Source: Donghicola tyrosinivorans
Lineage (GTDB): Bacteria; Pseudomonadota; Alphaproteobacteria; Rhodobacterales; Rhodobacteraceae
Assembly: GCF_003003355.1 (NCBI RefSeq)
Contig: NZ_PVTQ01000001.1
Span: forward strand, 186,001-250,000
Direction: 5' to 3'
Length of the DNA stretch: 64,000 nucleotides
Shown here: one piece after another, positions 25,522-34,876 of the stretch
Position numbering within the stretch: the stretch's first letter is position 1
Layout: each line of letters starts with the position of its first letter
Notes under the pieces: generated by a model
The model's input: only the letters and a program-made list of their open reading frames with translations
What the model was told of the DNA's origin: nothing
Databases searched by the model: none
Made by a program: the position numbers and the translations under genes

Positions 25522-25542
25522 GGGTTGCGTTTTGTGCAACCC
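25522..25542. promoter_or_regulatory. third inverted repeat and promoter-like region upstream of dctP
   Basis: GGGTTGC (25522-25528) and GCAACCC (25536-25542). TTGTGC (25532-25537) and TAAATA (25554-25559), 16 bp apart, are a possible housekeeping promoter. I find no GG-N10-GC sigma-54 promoter in the 25451-25686 spacer. Confidence 0.35.
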
Positions 25543-25686
25543 TTAACTGCCGGTAAATATTAAGAAATCCGCCCCAATGTCGAAAATGTGATTATCCGCT
25601 TGAGGGGCTAAGGCCTTGGGCGTTTACCTCTGCTGCGAAGTCTCATGTGAGGCTTGGGTATTTTAATTTCAATGGGGAGGAGAACC

Positions 25687-26691
25687 ATGAAATTTCTCGC
25701 AACCGCAGCAACCGCTCTTGCTCTGACCGTTACCGGCGCCGCTGGCGCGATGGCCCAGTGTGATGAAGGCGAAGTTGTTATCAAGCTGAGCCACGTCACC
25801 AACACCGACAAGCACCCCAAAGGTCTGGCCGCATCGCTGCTGCAGCAGCGCGTCAACGACGAGATGAACGGCAAGGCGTGCATGGAAGTGTACCCTAACT
25901 CGACCCTCTACAACGACGACCAGGTTCTGGAAGCGATGCTGCAAGGCGACGTTCAGATGGCGGCCCCCTCGCTGTCGAAGTTCGAACAGTTCACCAAAGT
26001 CTTCCGCATTTTCGACCTGCCCTTCATGTTCAAGAACATGGAAGCTGTTGACGAGTTCCAGAACTCGGAAGCGGGCGCAGGTATGAAGGAATCGATGGTC
26101 AAGCGCGGCCTGCTGGGTCTGGGCTTCTGGCACAACGGCATGAAGCAGATGTCGGCAAACAAGCCGCTGACCCTGCCCACCGATGCAGCTGGCCTGAAGT
26201 TCCGCGTTCAGCCGTCGGAAGTGATCAAGGCGCAGATGGAAGCGATCGGCGTATCGCCCCAGCCGATGGCCTTCTCGGAAGTTTACGGCGCTCTGCAGAC
26301 CGGCGTTGTTGACGGTCAGGAAAACACCTGGTCGAACGTTTACGGCCAGAAGTTCTTCGAAGTGCAGGACGGCACCACCGAAACCAACCACGGTGTTCTG
26401 GACTACATGCTGGTCACTTCGGTTGACTGGTGGGATAGCCTGGACGCGGACGTACGTGACCAGCTGGCAACCATCGTCGAAGAAGTCACCACCAGCCGTA
26501 ACGCAGCCATCGCAGAAGTCGACGCAGAAGCCCGTCAGGCGGTTCTGGATGCCGGCGGCGAGATCCGTGAATTGAACGCTGAACAGCGTCAGGCATGGGT
26601 TGATGCAATGATGCCCGTTTGGTCGCAGTTCACCGCTGACGTTGGTCAGGAGAACATCGACGCGGCTCAGGCGATCAACGCCAAGCACTAA
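25687..26691 (+). CDS. dctP: TRAP transporter solute-binding protein DctP
   Basis: 334 residues. Periplasmic receptor of a tripartite ATP-independent C4-dicarboxylate transporter. Signal peptide about 1-22 (TAATALALTVTGAAGAMA, cleavage before QCDEG). Family landmarks: VIKLSHVTNTDKHPKG, NSTLYNDDQVLEAMLQGDVQ, LKFRVQPSEVIKAQ with the carboxylate-binding Arg, and the GVVDGQENTW motif. ATG 25687 follows GGGGAGGAG. A hairpin after the stop probably raises its yield over the membrane subunits. Confidence 0.95.
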   Translation: MKFLATAATALALTVTGAAGAMAQCDEGEVVIKLSHVTNTDKHPKGLAASLLQQRVNDEMNGKACMEVYPNSTLYNDDQVLEAMLQGDVQMAAPSLSKFEQFTKVFRIFDLPFMFKNMEAVDEFQNSEAGAGMKESMVKRGLLGLGFWHNGMKQMSANKPLTLPTDAAGLKFRVQPSEVIKAQMEAIGVSPQPMAFSEVYGALQTGVVDGQENTWSNVYGQKFFEVQDGTTETNHGVLDYMLVTSVDWWDSLDADVRDQLATIVEEVTTSRNAAIAEVDAEARQAVLDAGGEIRELNAEQRQAWVDAMMPVWSQFTADVGQENIDAAQAINAKH

Positions 26692-26714
26692 GCTGCACCT
26701 TTGATCTGATATTG

Positions 26715-26740
26715 CCCCGGCCCTTTTACGGGGGCCGGGG
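26715..26740 (+). terminator. intercistronic hairpin between dctP and dctQ
   Basis: CCCCGGCCC (26715-26723) pairs with GGGCCGGGG (26732-26740); the following TCTTGGTT is only weakly T-rich. It probably acts as a partial terminator or mRNA stabiliser that leaves the binding protein in excess. Confidence 0.65.
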
Positions 26741-26779
26741 TCTTGGTTCATAACCCAACCACCTCTCAGGAGCGTCCCC

Positions 26780-27469
26780 ATGTCCGCAAAATACGAGCCG
26801 AAAACGGCTCTGGGGCGGTTCATCAATTCACTGGAAGAAACGATCATTGCGATCCTTCTGGGCCTGATGACCCTCGTCACCTTCATGAACGTCGTGTTGC
26901 GCTACGGTTTCAACGCCAGCCTCAGCTGGGGTCTGGAAGCGACCACATTCCTTTTCGCTTGGCTGGTGCTGTTCGGGATCAGCTACGCGGTCAAGGTCAC
27001 TGCACACCTCGGGGTCGACGCCCTGACCAGCATGTTCTCGGCGCCCGTACGCCGTCTGTTGGCGATCGTCGCCGCGGCGATCTGCGTCGCCTATGCATTC
27101 CTTCTGTTCAAGGGCGCATGGGACTACTGGGCCAACTTTGCCAACCTGCCCCAGACTAACGGCCACTGGTTCCCCACTGGTCTGGAAGAGATGAAACGTA
27201 CCAGCTACCGCGCGTGGTACGAGGTTCTTGAACTGCCGATGCCCGAGTGGCTGCGCTGGATCGAACCTCTGATGAATGACGGCGATCACTATGAAAAGCT
27301 GCCCCGTTTCATCCCCTACGCCATGCTGCCGATCGGCATGGGCCTGCTGCTGTTCCGCTTCATCCAAGCCTTCATTCAGGTGATGCGCGGCCAGACAGAC
27401 AGCCTGATCGTCAGCCACGAAGCTGAAGACGCCGTCGATGACGTGCGCCACATGAACTACGAGGAATAA
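26780..27469 (+). CDS. dctQ: TRAP transporter small permease subunit DctQ
   Basis: 229 residues, four membrane helices. Helices 2 and 3 are separated by an enlarged loop (about 120-175, GAWDYWANFANLPQTNGHWF onward), so it is longer than the usual about 170 residues but similar to the long DctQ of Rhodobacter. It links the receptor and DctM. AGGAG seven bases before the ATG. Confidence 0.92.
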   Translation: MSAKYEPKTALGRFINSLEETIIAILLGLMTLVTFMNVVLRYGFNASLSWGLEATTFLFAWLVLFGISYAVKVTAHLGVDALTSMFSAPVRRLLAIVAAAICVAYAFLLFKGAWDYWANFANLPQTNGHWFPTGLEEMKRTSYRAWYEVLELPMPEWLRWIEPLMNDGDHYEKLPRFIPYAMLPIGMGLLLFRFIQAFIQVMRGQTDSLIVSHEAEDAVDDVRHMNYEE

Positions 27470-27473
27470 TCCG

Positions 27474-28850
27474 ATGGAAGTCGCAATTCTCTTTGCCATG
27501 ATCGTCGGCCTGATGCTGGTCGGCGTACCGATCGCGGTCAGCCTTGGCTTCTCGTCCGTTGTATTCCTGCTGGTGCTGTCGGAAACCTCGCTGTCGTCGA
27601 TTGCCCAAAGCTTTTTCCAAGCGATGGCTGGTCACTACACCCTGCTGGCGATCCCCTTCTTCATTCTGGCCTCGTCCTTCATGTCCACGGGCGGCGTGGC
27701 GCGGCGGATCATCCGCTTCTCTATCGCGCTGGTGGGGCACTTCCCCGGTGGTCTGGCGATTGCGGGTGTCTTTGCCTGTATGCTGTTCGCCGCCCTGTCG
27801 GGCTCATCTCCCGCGACCGTTGTGGCCATCGGCTCGATCGTGATCGCTGGTATGCGTCAGGTGGGCTATAGCAAGGACTTTGCCGCAGGCGTCATCGCCA
27901 ACGCAGGTACCTTGGGCATCCTGATCCCGCCCTCGATCGTGATGGTGGTCTATGCGTCGGCAACCGACGTGTCGGTCGGCCGCATGTTCCTTGCAGGCGT
28001 GATCCCCGGCCTGATGGCTGGCACCATGCTGATGCTGACGATCTATATCATCGCCAAAGTCCGCAACTTGCCCAAAGGCGAATGGCAGGGCTGGGGCGAG
28101 GTCATGACCTCGGGTCGCGAAGCCGGCTGGGGCCTCTTCCTGATCGTGATCATTCTGGGCGGTATCTACGGCGGTATCTTCACCCCGACCGAAGCCGCAG
28201 CTGTGGCAGCCGTCTATTCGTTCCTGATCGCAACCTTCGTTTACCGCGACATGGGCCCGCTGGCCCGTCCTGAAGGCGAGCGGAACCTCTCGCTGATCCA
28301 GCAGCCCAAAGCCATCGTTACCGCGTTCTTCCACAAGGACACCAAGAACACCTTGTTCGATGCGGGCAAGCTGACCGTGACGCTGATGTTCATCATCGCC
28401 AACGCGCTGATCCTGAAGCACGTGCTGACCGACGAGCAGATCCCCCAGCACATCGCTGGCATGATGCTGGACGCAGGCTTTGGCCCGATCATGTTCCTGG
28501 TCATCGTCAACGTGATCCTGCTGATCGGCGGCCAGTTCATGGAGCCCTCGGGCCTCATCGTGATCGTCGCACCGCTGGTGTTCCCGATTGCCATCGAACT
28601 TGGCATCGATCCGATCCATCTGGGCATCATCATGGTGGTGAACATGGAGATCGGTATGATCACCCCGCCCGTAGGTCTGAACCTCTTCGTGACCTCCGGT
28701 GTGGCCGGTATGCCGATGATGTCGGTGGTGCGCGCCGCGCTGCCCTTCCTAGCCGTGCTGTTCGTGTTCCTGATCATGGTGACCTACATCCCGTGGCTGT
28801 CGACCTATCTGCCGACAACCTTCATGGGTCCGGAAATCATAACCAAATAA
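27474..28850 (+). CDS. dctM: TRAP transporter large permease subunit DctM
   Basis: 458 residues, about 12 hydrophobic segments; the sodium/solute co-transport channel. Family motifs include the FAALSGSSPATVVAIGSI hairpin (about 103-120), LGILIPPSIVMVVYA, and EIGMITPPVGLNLFV near the C-terminus. An extra cytoplasmic loop of about 30 residues (about 260-300) is present. It starts four bases after dctQ. A terminator follows. Confidence 0.95.
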   Translation: MEVAILFAMIVGLMLVGVPIAVSLGFSSVVFLLVLSETSLSSIAQSFFQAMAGHYTLLAIPFFILASSFMSTGGVARRIIRFSIALVGHFPGGLAIAGVFACMLFAALSGSSPATVVAIGSIVIAGMRQVGYSKDFAAGVIANAGTLGILIPPSIVMVVYASATDVSVGRMFLAGVIPGLMAGTMLMLTIYIIAKVRNLPKGEWQGWGEVMTSGREAGWGLFLIVIILGGIYGGIFTPTEAAAVAAVYSFLIATFVYRDMGPLARPEGERNLSLIQQPKAIVTAFFHKDTKNTLFDAGKLTVTLMFIIANALILKHVLTDEQIPQHIAGMMLDAGFGPIMFLVIVNVILLIGGQFMEPSGLIVIVAPLVFPIAIELGIDPIHLGIIMVVNMEIGMITPPVGLNLFVTSGVAGMPMMSVVRAALPFLAVLFVFLIMVTYIPWLSTYLPTTFMGPEIITK

Positions 28851-28890
28851 CAAATGCCGGGCGGTTCAACGCCCGGTTCCCCTCCACTGC

Positions 28891-28928
28891 AAAAGGCGCC
28901 GCTCCAATCTGGAACGGCGCCTTTTCTT
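28891..28928 (+). terminator. intrinsic terminator of dctPQM
   Basis: AAAAGGCGCCG (28891-28901) pairs with CGGCGCCTTTT (28915-28925), followed by CTTT. A smaller hairpin CCGGGCG/CGCCCGG lies just upstream at about 28858-28876. Confidence 0.85.
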
Positions 28929-28943
28929 TGCGCGGAGTTTTTC

Positions 28944-28965
28944 GAGTATTTTTACAATAAGGAAG
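28944..28965 (+). repeat. GAGTATTT 3'-end element, copy 4
   Basis: GAGTATTT, TTACAATA, AGGAAG. Pairs with copy 5 (three mismatches in 22) to form a long hairpin with a 15-nt loop between dctM and tpiA, which converge. Confidence 0.7.
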
Positions 28966-28980
28966 TGTGAAAAATTATGA

Positions 28981-29002
28981 CTTCCTTATTGCTTAAATAC
29001 TC
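28981..29002 (-). repeat. GAGTATTT 3'-end element, copy 5
   Basis: On the minus strand GAGTATTT, AAGCAATA, AGGAAG; it begins nine bases beyond the tpiA stop codon. Confidence 0.7.
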
Positions 29003-29010
29003 AATGTCGC

Positions 29011-29760
29011 TCAGGCGCCCGCAAGCGCGTCGATTATGTCAGAGAAGTCGCTTGCCTTCAGGCTTGCACCGCCAACCAAAGCGCCGTCGACGTTTGAGGT
29101 GGCAAAGATTTCGGCGGCGTTGCCGGGTTTGACCGAACCACCATAGAGCAAACGGAAGGCGTCTGCGGCCTCGGTGCCGAAGCGCTTGGCTAGGGTGTCC
29201 CGCATGAAATCGTGGACTTCGGCGATCTGGTCGAGGGTGGGTGTCAGGCCGGTGCCGATGGCCCAGATCGGCTCATAAGCGATCACGGTGTTGGTGCCTG
29301 TGGCGCTGTCGGGCAGGCTTTCGGCCAGTTGCTCGCCAATCAGGGCGAGGGTGTCGCCGGCGTTGCGGGTGTCGAGGCTTTCGCCGATGCAGACGATTGC
29401 AATCAGGCCCGCGTCATAGGCTGCGGTGGCTTTGTCGGCCACATTGTCCGAGCTTTCGCCATGATCTTCGCGGCGTTCCGAGTGGCCGACGATCACATAG
29501 GTTGCACCTGCATCACGCAGCATGTCGGCGCTGATGTCACCGGTGTGCGCACCAGAGGTGTTTGCGTGGCAGTCCTGACCGCCAATGGCTACGGCGCTGC
29601 CTGAGGCTGCCTCGGAGGCGCGGTCCACAAGCGTTGCGGGCGGGCAGATCGCGATATCGATATCGGCGCTCTGATAAGTGTTGGTGAGTTCGTTGAGTTC
29701 CGAAAGGGCCTCGCCCGTTCCGTTCATCTTCCAGTTGCCAGCGGCAAATTTGCGACGCAT
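29011..29760 (-). CDS. tpiA: triosephosphate isomerase
   Basis: 249 residues, standard length. Interconverts dihydroxyacetone phosphate and glyceraldehyde 3-phosphate. Catalytic residues are all visible: GNWKMNG (Lys about 11), IVGHSERRE (His about 94) and AYEPIWAIGTG (Glu about 164), plus phosphate-binding YGGSVKPGN. ATG 29760 gives the canonical MRRKFAAGNWKMNG; the extra upstream residues have no conservation. It stands alone, not with gap/pgk or secG. Confidence 0.97.
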   Translation of the reverse strand: MRRKFAAGNWKMNGTGEALSELNELTNTYQSADIDIAICPPATLVDRASEAASGSAVAIGGQDCHANTSGAHTGDISADMLRDAGATYVIVGHSERREDHGESSDNVADKATAAYDAGLIAIVCIGESLDTRNAGDTLALIGEQLAESLPDSATGTNTVIAYEPIWAIGTGLTPTLDQIAEVHDFMRDTLAKRFGTEAADAFRLLYGGSVKPGNAAEIFATSNVDGALVGGASLKASDFSDIIDALAGA

Positions 29761-29824
29761 TCCGTCCCCCTCGCGTTGTGTTTGCGCGAACAATCGCGGA
29801 GGGGGCGGGAAGCGTCAAGCGGGC

Positions 29825-30202
29825 TTATTGACCCTGTTCAGCCTTCAGCTCTTCGATGTCTTTGAATTTGATGGATTCCCCGCAGCCGCAGGCGTCCACC
29901 ACGTTGGGGTTACGGAATTTAAACCCCGATTCCAGCAGGCTGGTTTCATAGTCGATTTCGGTGCCGAACAGGAACATCTGGGCCATAGGCGCGATCATCA
30001 CGCGGGCGCCGTTCTGTTCGACCACTTCGTCGTTGGGATCAACTTCGGAGACATACTCCATCGTGTATTCCATACCGGCGCAGCCACCTTTCTTGATGCC
30101 GATCCGCAGCCCTTGCGAGCCGTCGCGTGCCATCAGTTTGGTGATCTGCTTTGCCGCCGCATCCGAGATGCTGACGGCCTGTTTTCCGGGGATTGCGAAC
30201 AT
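29825..30202 (-). CDS. A-type iron-sulfur carrier (HesB/IscA/SufA family)
   Basis: 125 residues. Carries assembled Fe-S clusters to target enzymes. The three conserved cysteines are present in GGCAGMEY (about 47-54) and CGCGESIKF (about 107-115). ATG 30202 follows AAAGGA. It lies 33 bp after sufT, an arrangement seen at the end of alphaproteobacterial suf operons; the suf genes themselves are not here. sufA would be the likely name, but IscA or ErpA cannot be excluded. Confidence 0.92.
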   Translation of the reverse strand: MFAIPGKQAVSISDAAAKQITKLMARDGSQGLRIGIKKGGCAGMEYTMEYVSEVDPNDEVVEQNGARVMIAPMAQMFLFGTEIDYETSLLESGFKFRNPNVVDACGCGESIKFKDIEELKAEQGQ

Positions 30203-30235
30203 GTCGTGTCCTTTCTGCGCAGGGCGCAAAGAGGG

Positions 30236-30598
30236 TTACATAAAGCCCAATTCCAGCCGGGCTTCGTCGCTCATCATTTCCATGCCCCAGGGCGGGTCGA
30301 AGACCAGCTCGACCGTGGCGCTTTTCACGCCGGGGACCGGTTCGATCGCATCCTGAATCCAGCCGGGCATGTCGCCTGCAACGGGGCAGCCGGGCGCGGT
30401 TAGGGTCATGATGACATGAACCTCGTTTTCGGGCGAGATGTTGATCGTGTAGATCAGGCCCAAGTCGTAGATGTTCACCGGAATTTCCGGGTCAAACACG
30501 GTGCGACACGCCTCGACGATCGCCTCATGCAGGGGGTGATCGGTCGACGAAGGTGCGATCAGGGGCGTGCCTTCCAGCTGTTCATTCGCCTGGGTCAT
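30236..30598 (-). CDS. sufT: SufT / DUF59 (MIP18 family) Fe-S assembly protein
   Basis: 120 residues. DUF59 core EIPVNIYDLGLIYTINI, then LTAPGCPVAGDMP with the conserved Cys, matching the SufT proteins linked to Fe-S cluster maturation. ATG at 30598 gives six bases from AGGA; the ATG immediately before it (30601) is also possible. It is cotranscribed with the A-type carrier. TATATG at about 30629-30634 could be its -10. Confidence 0.88.
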   Translation of the reverse strand: MTQANEQLEGTPLIAPSSTDHPLHEAIVEACRTVFDPEIPVNIYDLGLIYTINISPENEVHVIMTLTAPGCPVAGDMPGWIQDAIEPVPGVKSATVELVFDPPWGMEMMSDEARLELGFM

Positions 30599-30644
30599 CA
30601 TCTGTCCTGTTCTATTTCCTGAGCATTCATATAGGGAATGCCCC

Positions 30645-30665
30645 GCCTCCCGTAAAGTGGGAGGC
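30645..30665 (-). terminator. hairpin after the RimK fusion gene
   Basis: GCCTCCC (30645-30651) and GGGAGGC (30659-30665), perfect 7-bp stem, no T-run. It separates the RimK-type gene from sufT. Confidence 0.4.
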
Positions 30666-30697
30666 GATGAGTCTGAGGTATTGCAGGGGCCGGTGCC

Positions 30698-32128
30698 TTA
30701 GCTTTCGGCGCCTGAATCAGCCTTTCTGCGGCGCACAGGCGCAGGGCGCACTTTCAGTTCGATTGCGTCGAACAGCATGCCAGCGATGTTTTTCTTGCTG
30801 GCTTTCTCGATTCCCTCAAGGCCGGGGGACGAGTTTACCTCTAGCACCTTCGGGCCATCGTCCGAGCGCAGCAGGTCCACGCCCGCCAAGCCAAGGCCAA
30901 AGGTTTTGGCGGCGCGGATGGCGGTGTCACGCTCTTCCTTGGTGATGCGAATTGCGGTGGCGCTGCCGCCCCGATGCAGGTTGCTGCGGAAATCCCCTTC
31001 GGCGCCGGTGCGCTTCATCGAGGCGACGACTTTGCCGTCGATCACCAGGCAGCGGATATCCTCGCCTGCGGCTTCTTTCACGAACTGTTGCACAAGAAAG
31101 TTGGCTTTCAGGCCGCGGAACGCGTCGATCACCGACTCGGCGGCTTTCTTGGTTTCGGCCAGAACCACGCCTTTGCCTTGGGTCGATTCCAGCAGCTTGA
31201 CGATCAGGGGCGCACTGCCCACCAGACCGATCAGGTTGCTGGTGTCCTTGGGCGAGCTGGCAAAGGCCGTGACGGGCATGCCGATCTTGGCCTTGGCCAT
31301 CAACTGGTGCGCATATAGTTTGTCACGGCTGGCGGTGATGCCTTGGCTGCCGTTCACGCAATAGGTGCCAATGGTTTCGAACTGGCGCATGATCGCTGTG
31401 CCATAGCTGGTGATGCTGGCACCGATGCGCGGGATCACCGCGTCATAGCGGGGCAGGCGTTTGCCGTCGTAGTAAACTTCGGGCGCAAGCGCATTGATCG
31501 CCATGTAGCAGCGGGCGGTGTCGATCACCTCCACCGAGTGGCCGCGGGCTTCGCCTTCTTCCACCAGACGGCCCGTCGAGAAGTTGGTCTCGCGGCTTAG
31601 CACAGCCACGCGCAGGGCGCGGCGGGGGGCCGATTGGGCGATCTTGGTGGTGTGATAGACGTCGTAATTCAGCTTGGGCTGGCAGAACCGTTCAGCGGGG
31701 GCCACGGTCACCCGTTCACCCAAAGCTTGACGCCCCAGCAGCATGCGGGCCGCCATGGTGCGGCGGTCGGTCAGGGTCAGCTCAACGGGCCAGTCGACTC
31801 CATTGATCAGCAGTTTGGACTGGATCACATACCGCAACTCGGTCTCACCGTTCGAGCTGGTGACCTCGCGGCGGTCGATGATCTCGGCCGAGCAAGGGAT
31901 GACCAGATCTTCGCGTCCGGGGATGGGATGCACGGTAAAGCGCACGCGCGGACGGGTTGCACTGCCGAAGGATTCAATGTCAAAGGCGTGCAAAGCACTG
32001 GTGCGCGCTCCGGTGTCGACTTTGGCGCGCAAGGCCGGCAGACCCAGATCAGGCAGACTTACCCACTCTTCCCAGCCAAGCGTAAGGGGCAGCGGGGCGG
32101 CTTCTGCAATGTCATGGGGTTCGGTCAT
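30698..32128 (-). CDS. fusion of RimB-type retropepsin-like zinc-protease domain and RimK ATP-grasp ligase
   Basis: 476 residues, two domains. Residues about 15-150 ([20 protein letters not shown] onward, with the retropepsin-like DTGA and LLGRQALG) match the ATP-dependent zinc protease/RimB family (PF05618). Residues about 170-465 are a RimK ATP-grasp: [48 protein letters not shown] and [12 protein letters not shown]. RimK adds glutamate to the C-terminus of ribosomal protein S6 and related targets; RimB modulates RimK in Pseudomonas. Here enzyme and modulator are one chain. ATG 32128. Confidence 0.9.
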   Translation of the reverse strand: MTEPHDIAEAAPLPLTLGWEEWVSLPDLGLPALRAKVDTGARTSALHAFDIESFGSATRPRVRFTVHPIPGREDLVIPCSAEIIDRREVTSSNGETELRYVIQSKLLINGVDWPVELTLTDRRTMAARMLLGRQALGERVTVAPAERFCQPKLNYDVYHTTKIAQSAPRRALRVAVLSRETNFSTGRLVEEGEARGHSVEVIDTARCYMAINALAPEVYYDGKRLPRYDAVIPRIGASITSYGTAIMRQFETIGTYCVNGSQGITASRDKLYAHQLMAKAKIGMPVTAFASSPKDTSNLIGLVGSAPLIVKLLESTQGKGVVLAETKKAAESVIDAFRGLKANFLVQQFVKEAAGEDIRCLVIDGKVVASMKRTGAEGDFRSNLHRGGSATAIRITKEERDTAIRAAKTFGLGLAGVDLLRSDDGPKVLEVNSSPGLEGIEKASKKNIAGMLFDAIELKVRPAPVRRRKADSGAES

Positions 32129-32186
32129 TTAAGGGGGCTCCTTGTCGTCGGACCATAAGGTTCGACTTATACTGGGGGCGCGATAA

Positions 32187-33332
<1,146 letters not shown>

Positions 33333-33391
33333 TGATTTGCGCTAAAAGGTTAGGCGTTTTGCGCTAATCGAAGCAGGGTCATTGCGATAAT

Positions 33392-33418
33392 CTCTCCGTA
33401 TTTCTGAAATATGGAGAG
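33392..33418. promoter_or_regulatory. 27-bp near-perfect palindrome overlapping the ribosome site of the chitin-binding-type gene
   Basis: CTCTCCGTATTTC (33392-33404), T, GAAATATGGAGAG (33406-33418), one mismatch that can be G-U in RNA. It holds the GGAGAG ribosome site and ends three bases before the ATG at 33422, so it could be an operator or an RNA hairpin hiding the start. Confidence 0.6.
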
Positions 33419-33421
33419 ATC

Positions 33422-33682
33422 ATGCGTTTCTTGATTGTTTTTCTGGCGCTGTCTGGCCCTGCCTTTGCCCAAGAAAAGACCTGCGCCGATGCGATGTGCC
33501 CTGCGGACAACGGCGAGTTTGCTCTGCACCTGCCGCATCCGTCCGATTGCACGAAGTTTTGCAAATGCGACTGGGGGCAGGCCTATGAATTCTCGTGCCC
33601 CGGAGAACTGCACTTCAACGCGGACCTTCAGGTCTGCGACTGGCCAGAGGCGGCTCAGTGCGAAGCTGAGGACAAGAAATAG
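33422..33682 (+). CDS. secreted small protein with chitin-binding type-2 (peritrophin-A/CBM14-like) domain
   Basis: 86 residues. Signal peptide about 1-16 (MRFLIVFLALSGPAFA|QEK). The mature part has eight cysteines; the stretch HPSDCTKFCKCDWGQAYEFS followed by CPGELHFNADLQVCDWP has the C...C.C..G....CP..L.F......CDWP...C pattern of peritrophin-A domains, known chiefly from insect peritrophic matrix and other invertebrates. Bacterial examples are few and mostly marine. If exported it would bind chitin or another GlcNAc polymer. Single-gene unit between tgt and an Old Yellow Enzyme. Confidence 0.8.
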   Translation: MRFLIVFLALSGPAFAQEKTCADAMCPADNGEFALHLPHPSDCTKFCKCDWGQAYEFSCPGELHFNADLQVCDWPEAAQCEAEDKK

Positions 33683-33720
33683 CGCTCACTGCCGCACATT
33701 CGCACAACAACGTGTTCAAT

Positions 33721-33750
33721 GAGGCGCTGTAGGGGAACTTGCAGCGCCTC
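33721..33750 (+). terminator. hairpin after the chitin-binding-type gene
   Basis: GAGGCGCTG (33721-33729) pairs perfectly with CAGCGCCTC (33742-33750); the following GTTACGTT is a poor T-tract, so termination is likely but not certain. Confidence 0.55.
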
Positions 33751-33811
33751 GTTACGTTCATAGGTCAAAGCAGACGCCCCGCGCTGGGTGCATGATTTCA
33801 GGAGTTCTGTG

Positions 33812-34876
33812 ATGACCGACACCGTTTTTACCCCCTTCACCGCTGGCAAGATCAAGATGGCGAACCGCATCGTAATGGCGCCGTTGACCCGCAACCGTGC
33901 AGATGATGAGACTGGCGAAGTGAATGATCTGCATGTGGAATATTATCGCCAGCGTGCAACGGCGGGTCTGCTGATCACCGAGGCCACCAATATCAGCCCC
34001 GAAGGCAAAGGCTATATCCAGACCCCCGGAATCTTCACCAATGGCCAAGTGGCCGCATGGAAAAAGGTGACTGATGCAGTCCACGCTGAAGGCGGCAAGA
34101 TCGTCGTGCAGCTTTGGCACGTGGGGCGGATCTCGCACACCTCGATCCAGCCGAATAATGAGCCGCCAGTGGCCCCCAGCGCCATCGGGGCAGGGGTGAA
34201 GACCTTTACCAAAAACGGGTTTGAAGAAACCTCGGTTCCCCGTGCGCTTGGCACTGAGGAACTAACCCGCGTGATCGAGGATTACGCCCACGCCACCCGC
34301 TGCGCCAAAGAGGCGGGCTTTGACGGGGTCGAGGTGCATGGGGCCAACGGCTATCTACTGGACCAGTTCATGAAAGACGGCGCGAACAAGCGGACCGACC
34401 GTTATGGCGGCAGCGTTGCCAACCGCACTCGTCTGTTGTTTGAGGTTCTGGACGCGGTCATCGCCGCTTGGGACGCGGAACATGTGGGCCTGCGCCTGTC
34501 GCCGTTTGCGAATGCCAACGGGGTCAGTGACAGCGATCCGCTGGCCACCTTCACGCCGGTCTTTGAACGCCTGAACGAATACAAGCTGGCCTACCTGCAC
34601 GTGGTCGAAGGCCAAACGGGCGGCGCCCGTGATGGCGAGTTCGAAAAGCTGCGCGCCCTCTACAAGGGCACCTACATGGGCAACAACGGCTATGACAAAG
34701 CGCTGGCAAACAAACGTCTGGCGGACGGGGTTGATCTGGTGGCCGTGGGCCGCCCCTTCATTGCCAATCCCGACCTGGTTCTGCGCTGGCATCAGGACGC
34801 GCCCCTGAACGCGGGCGACCAAAGTACCTACTACGGCGGTGGGGCCAAGGGCTATACGGATTACCCGACCTTGTAA
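33812..34876 (+). CDS. Old Yellow Enzyme family alkene reductase / NADH:flavin oxidoreductase
   Basis: 354 residues, FMN TIM barrel. Reduces activated C=C bonds (N-ethylmaleimide reductase/NemA class) with NAD(P)H. Landmarks: NRIVMAPLTRNRA (about 20-32), VVQLWHVGRISH, the substrate-anion pair in VEVHGANGYLLDQF (His/Asn, about 180-193), RTDRYGGSVANR, and AVGRPFIANPDLV. ATG 33812 follows AGGAG at 33800-33804. Physiological substrate unknown. Confidence 0.93.
   Translation: MTDTVFTPFTAGKIKMANRIVMAPLTRNRADDETGEVNDLHVEYYRQRATAGLLITEATNISPEGKGYIQTPGIFTNGQVAAWKKVTDAVHAEGGKIVVQLWHVGRISHTSIQPNNEPPVAPSAIGAGVKTFTKNGFEETSVPRALGTEELTRVIEDYAHATRCAKEAGFDGVEVHGANGYLLDQFMKDGANKRTDRYGGSVANRTRLLFEVLDAVIAAWDAEHVGLRLSPFANANGVSDSDPLATFTPVFERLNEYKLAYLHVVEGQTGGARDGEFEKLRALYKGTYMGNNGYDKALANKRLADGVDLVAVGRPFIANPDLVLRWHQDAPLNAGDQSTYYGGGAKGYTDYPTL

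Noticed and set aside
25451-25686. Sigma-54 (-24/-12) promoter for dctP
   Set aside because: No GG and GC pair with the required 10-bp spacing was found in the spacer; nearest candidates have 7 or 12 bp.
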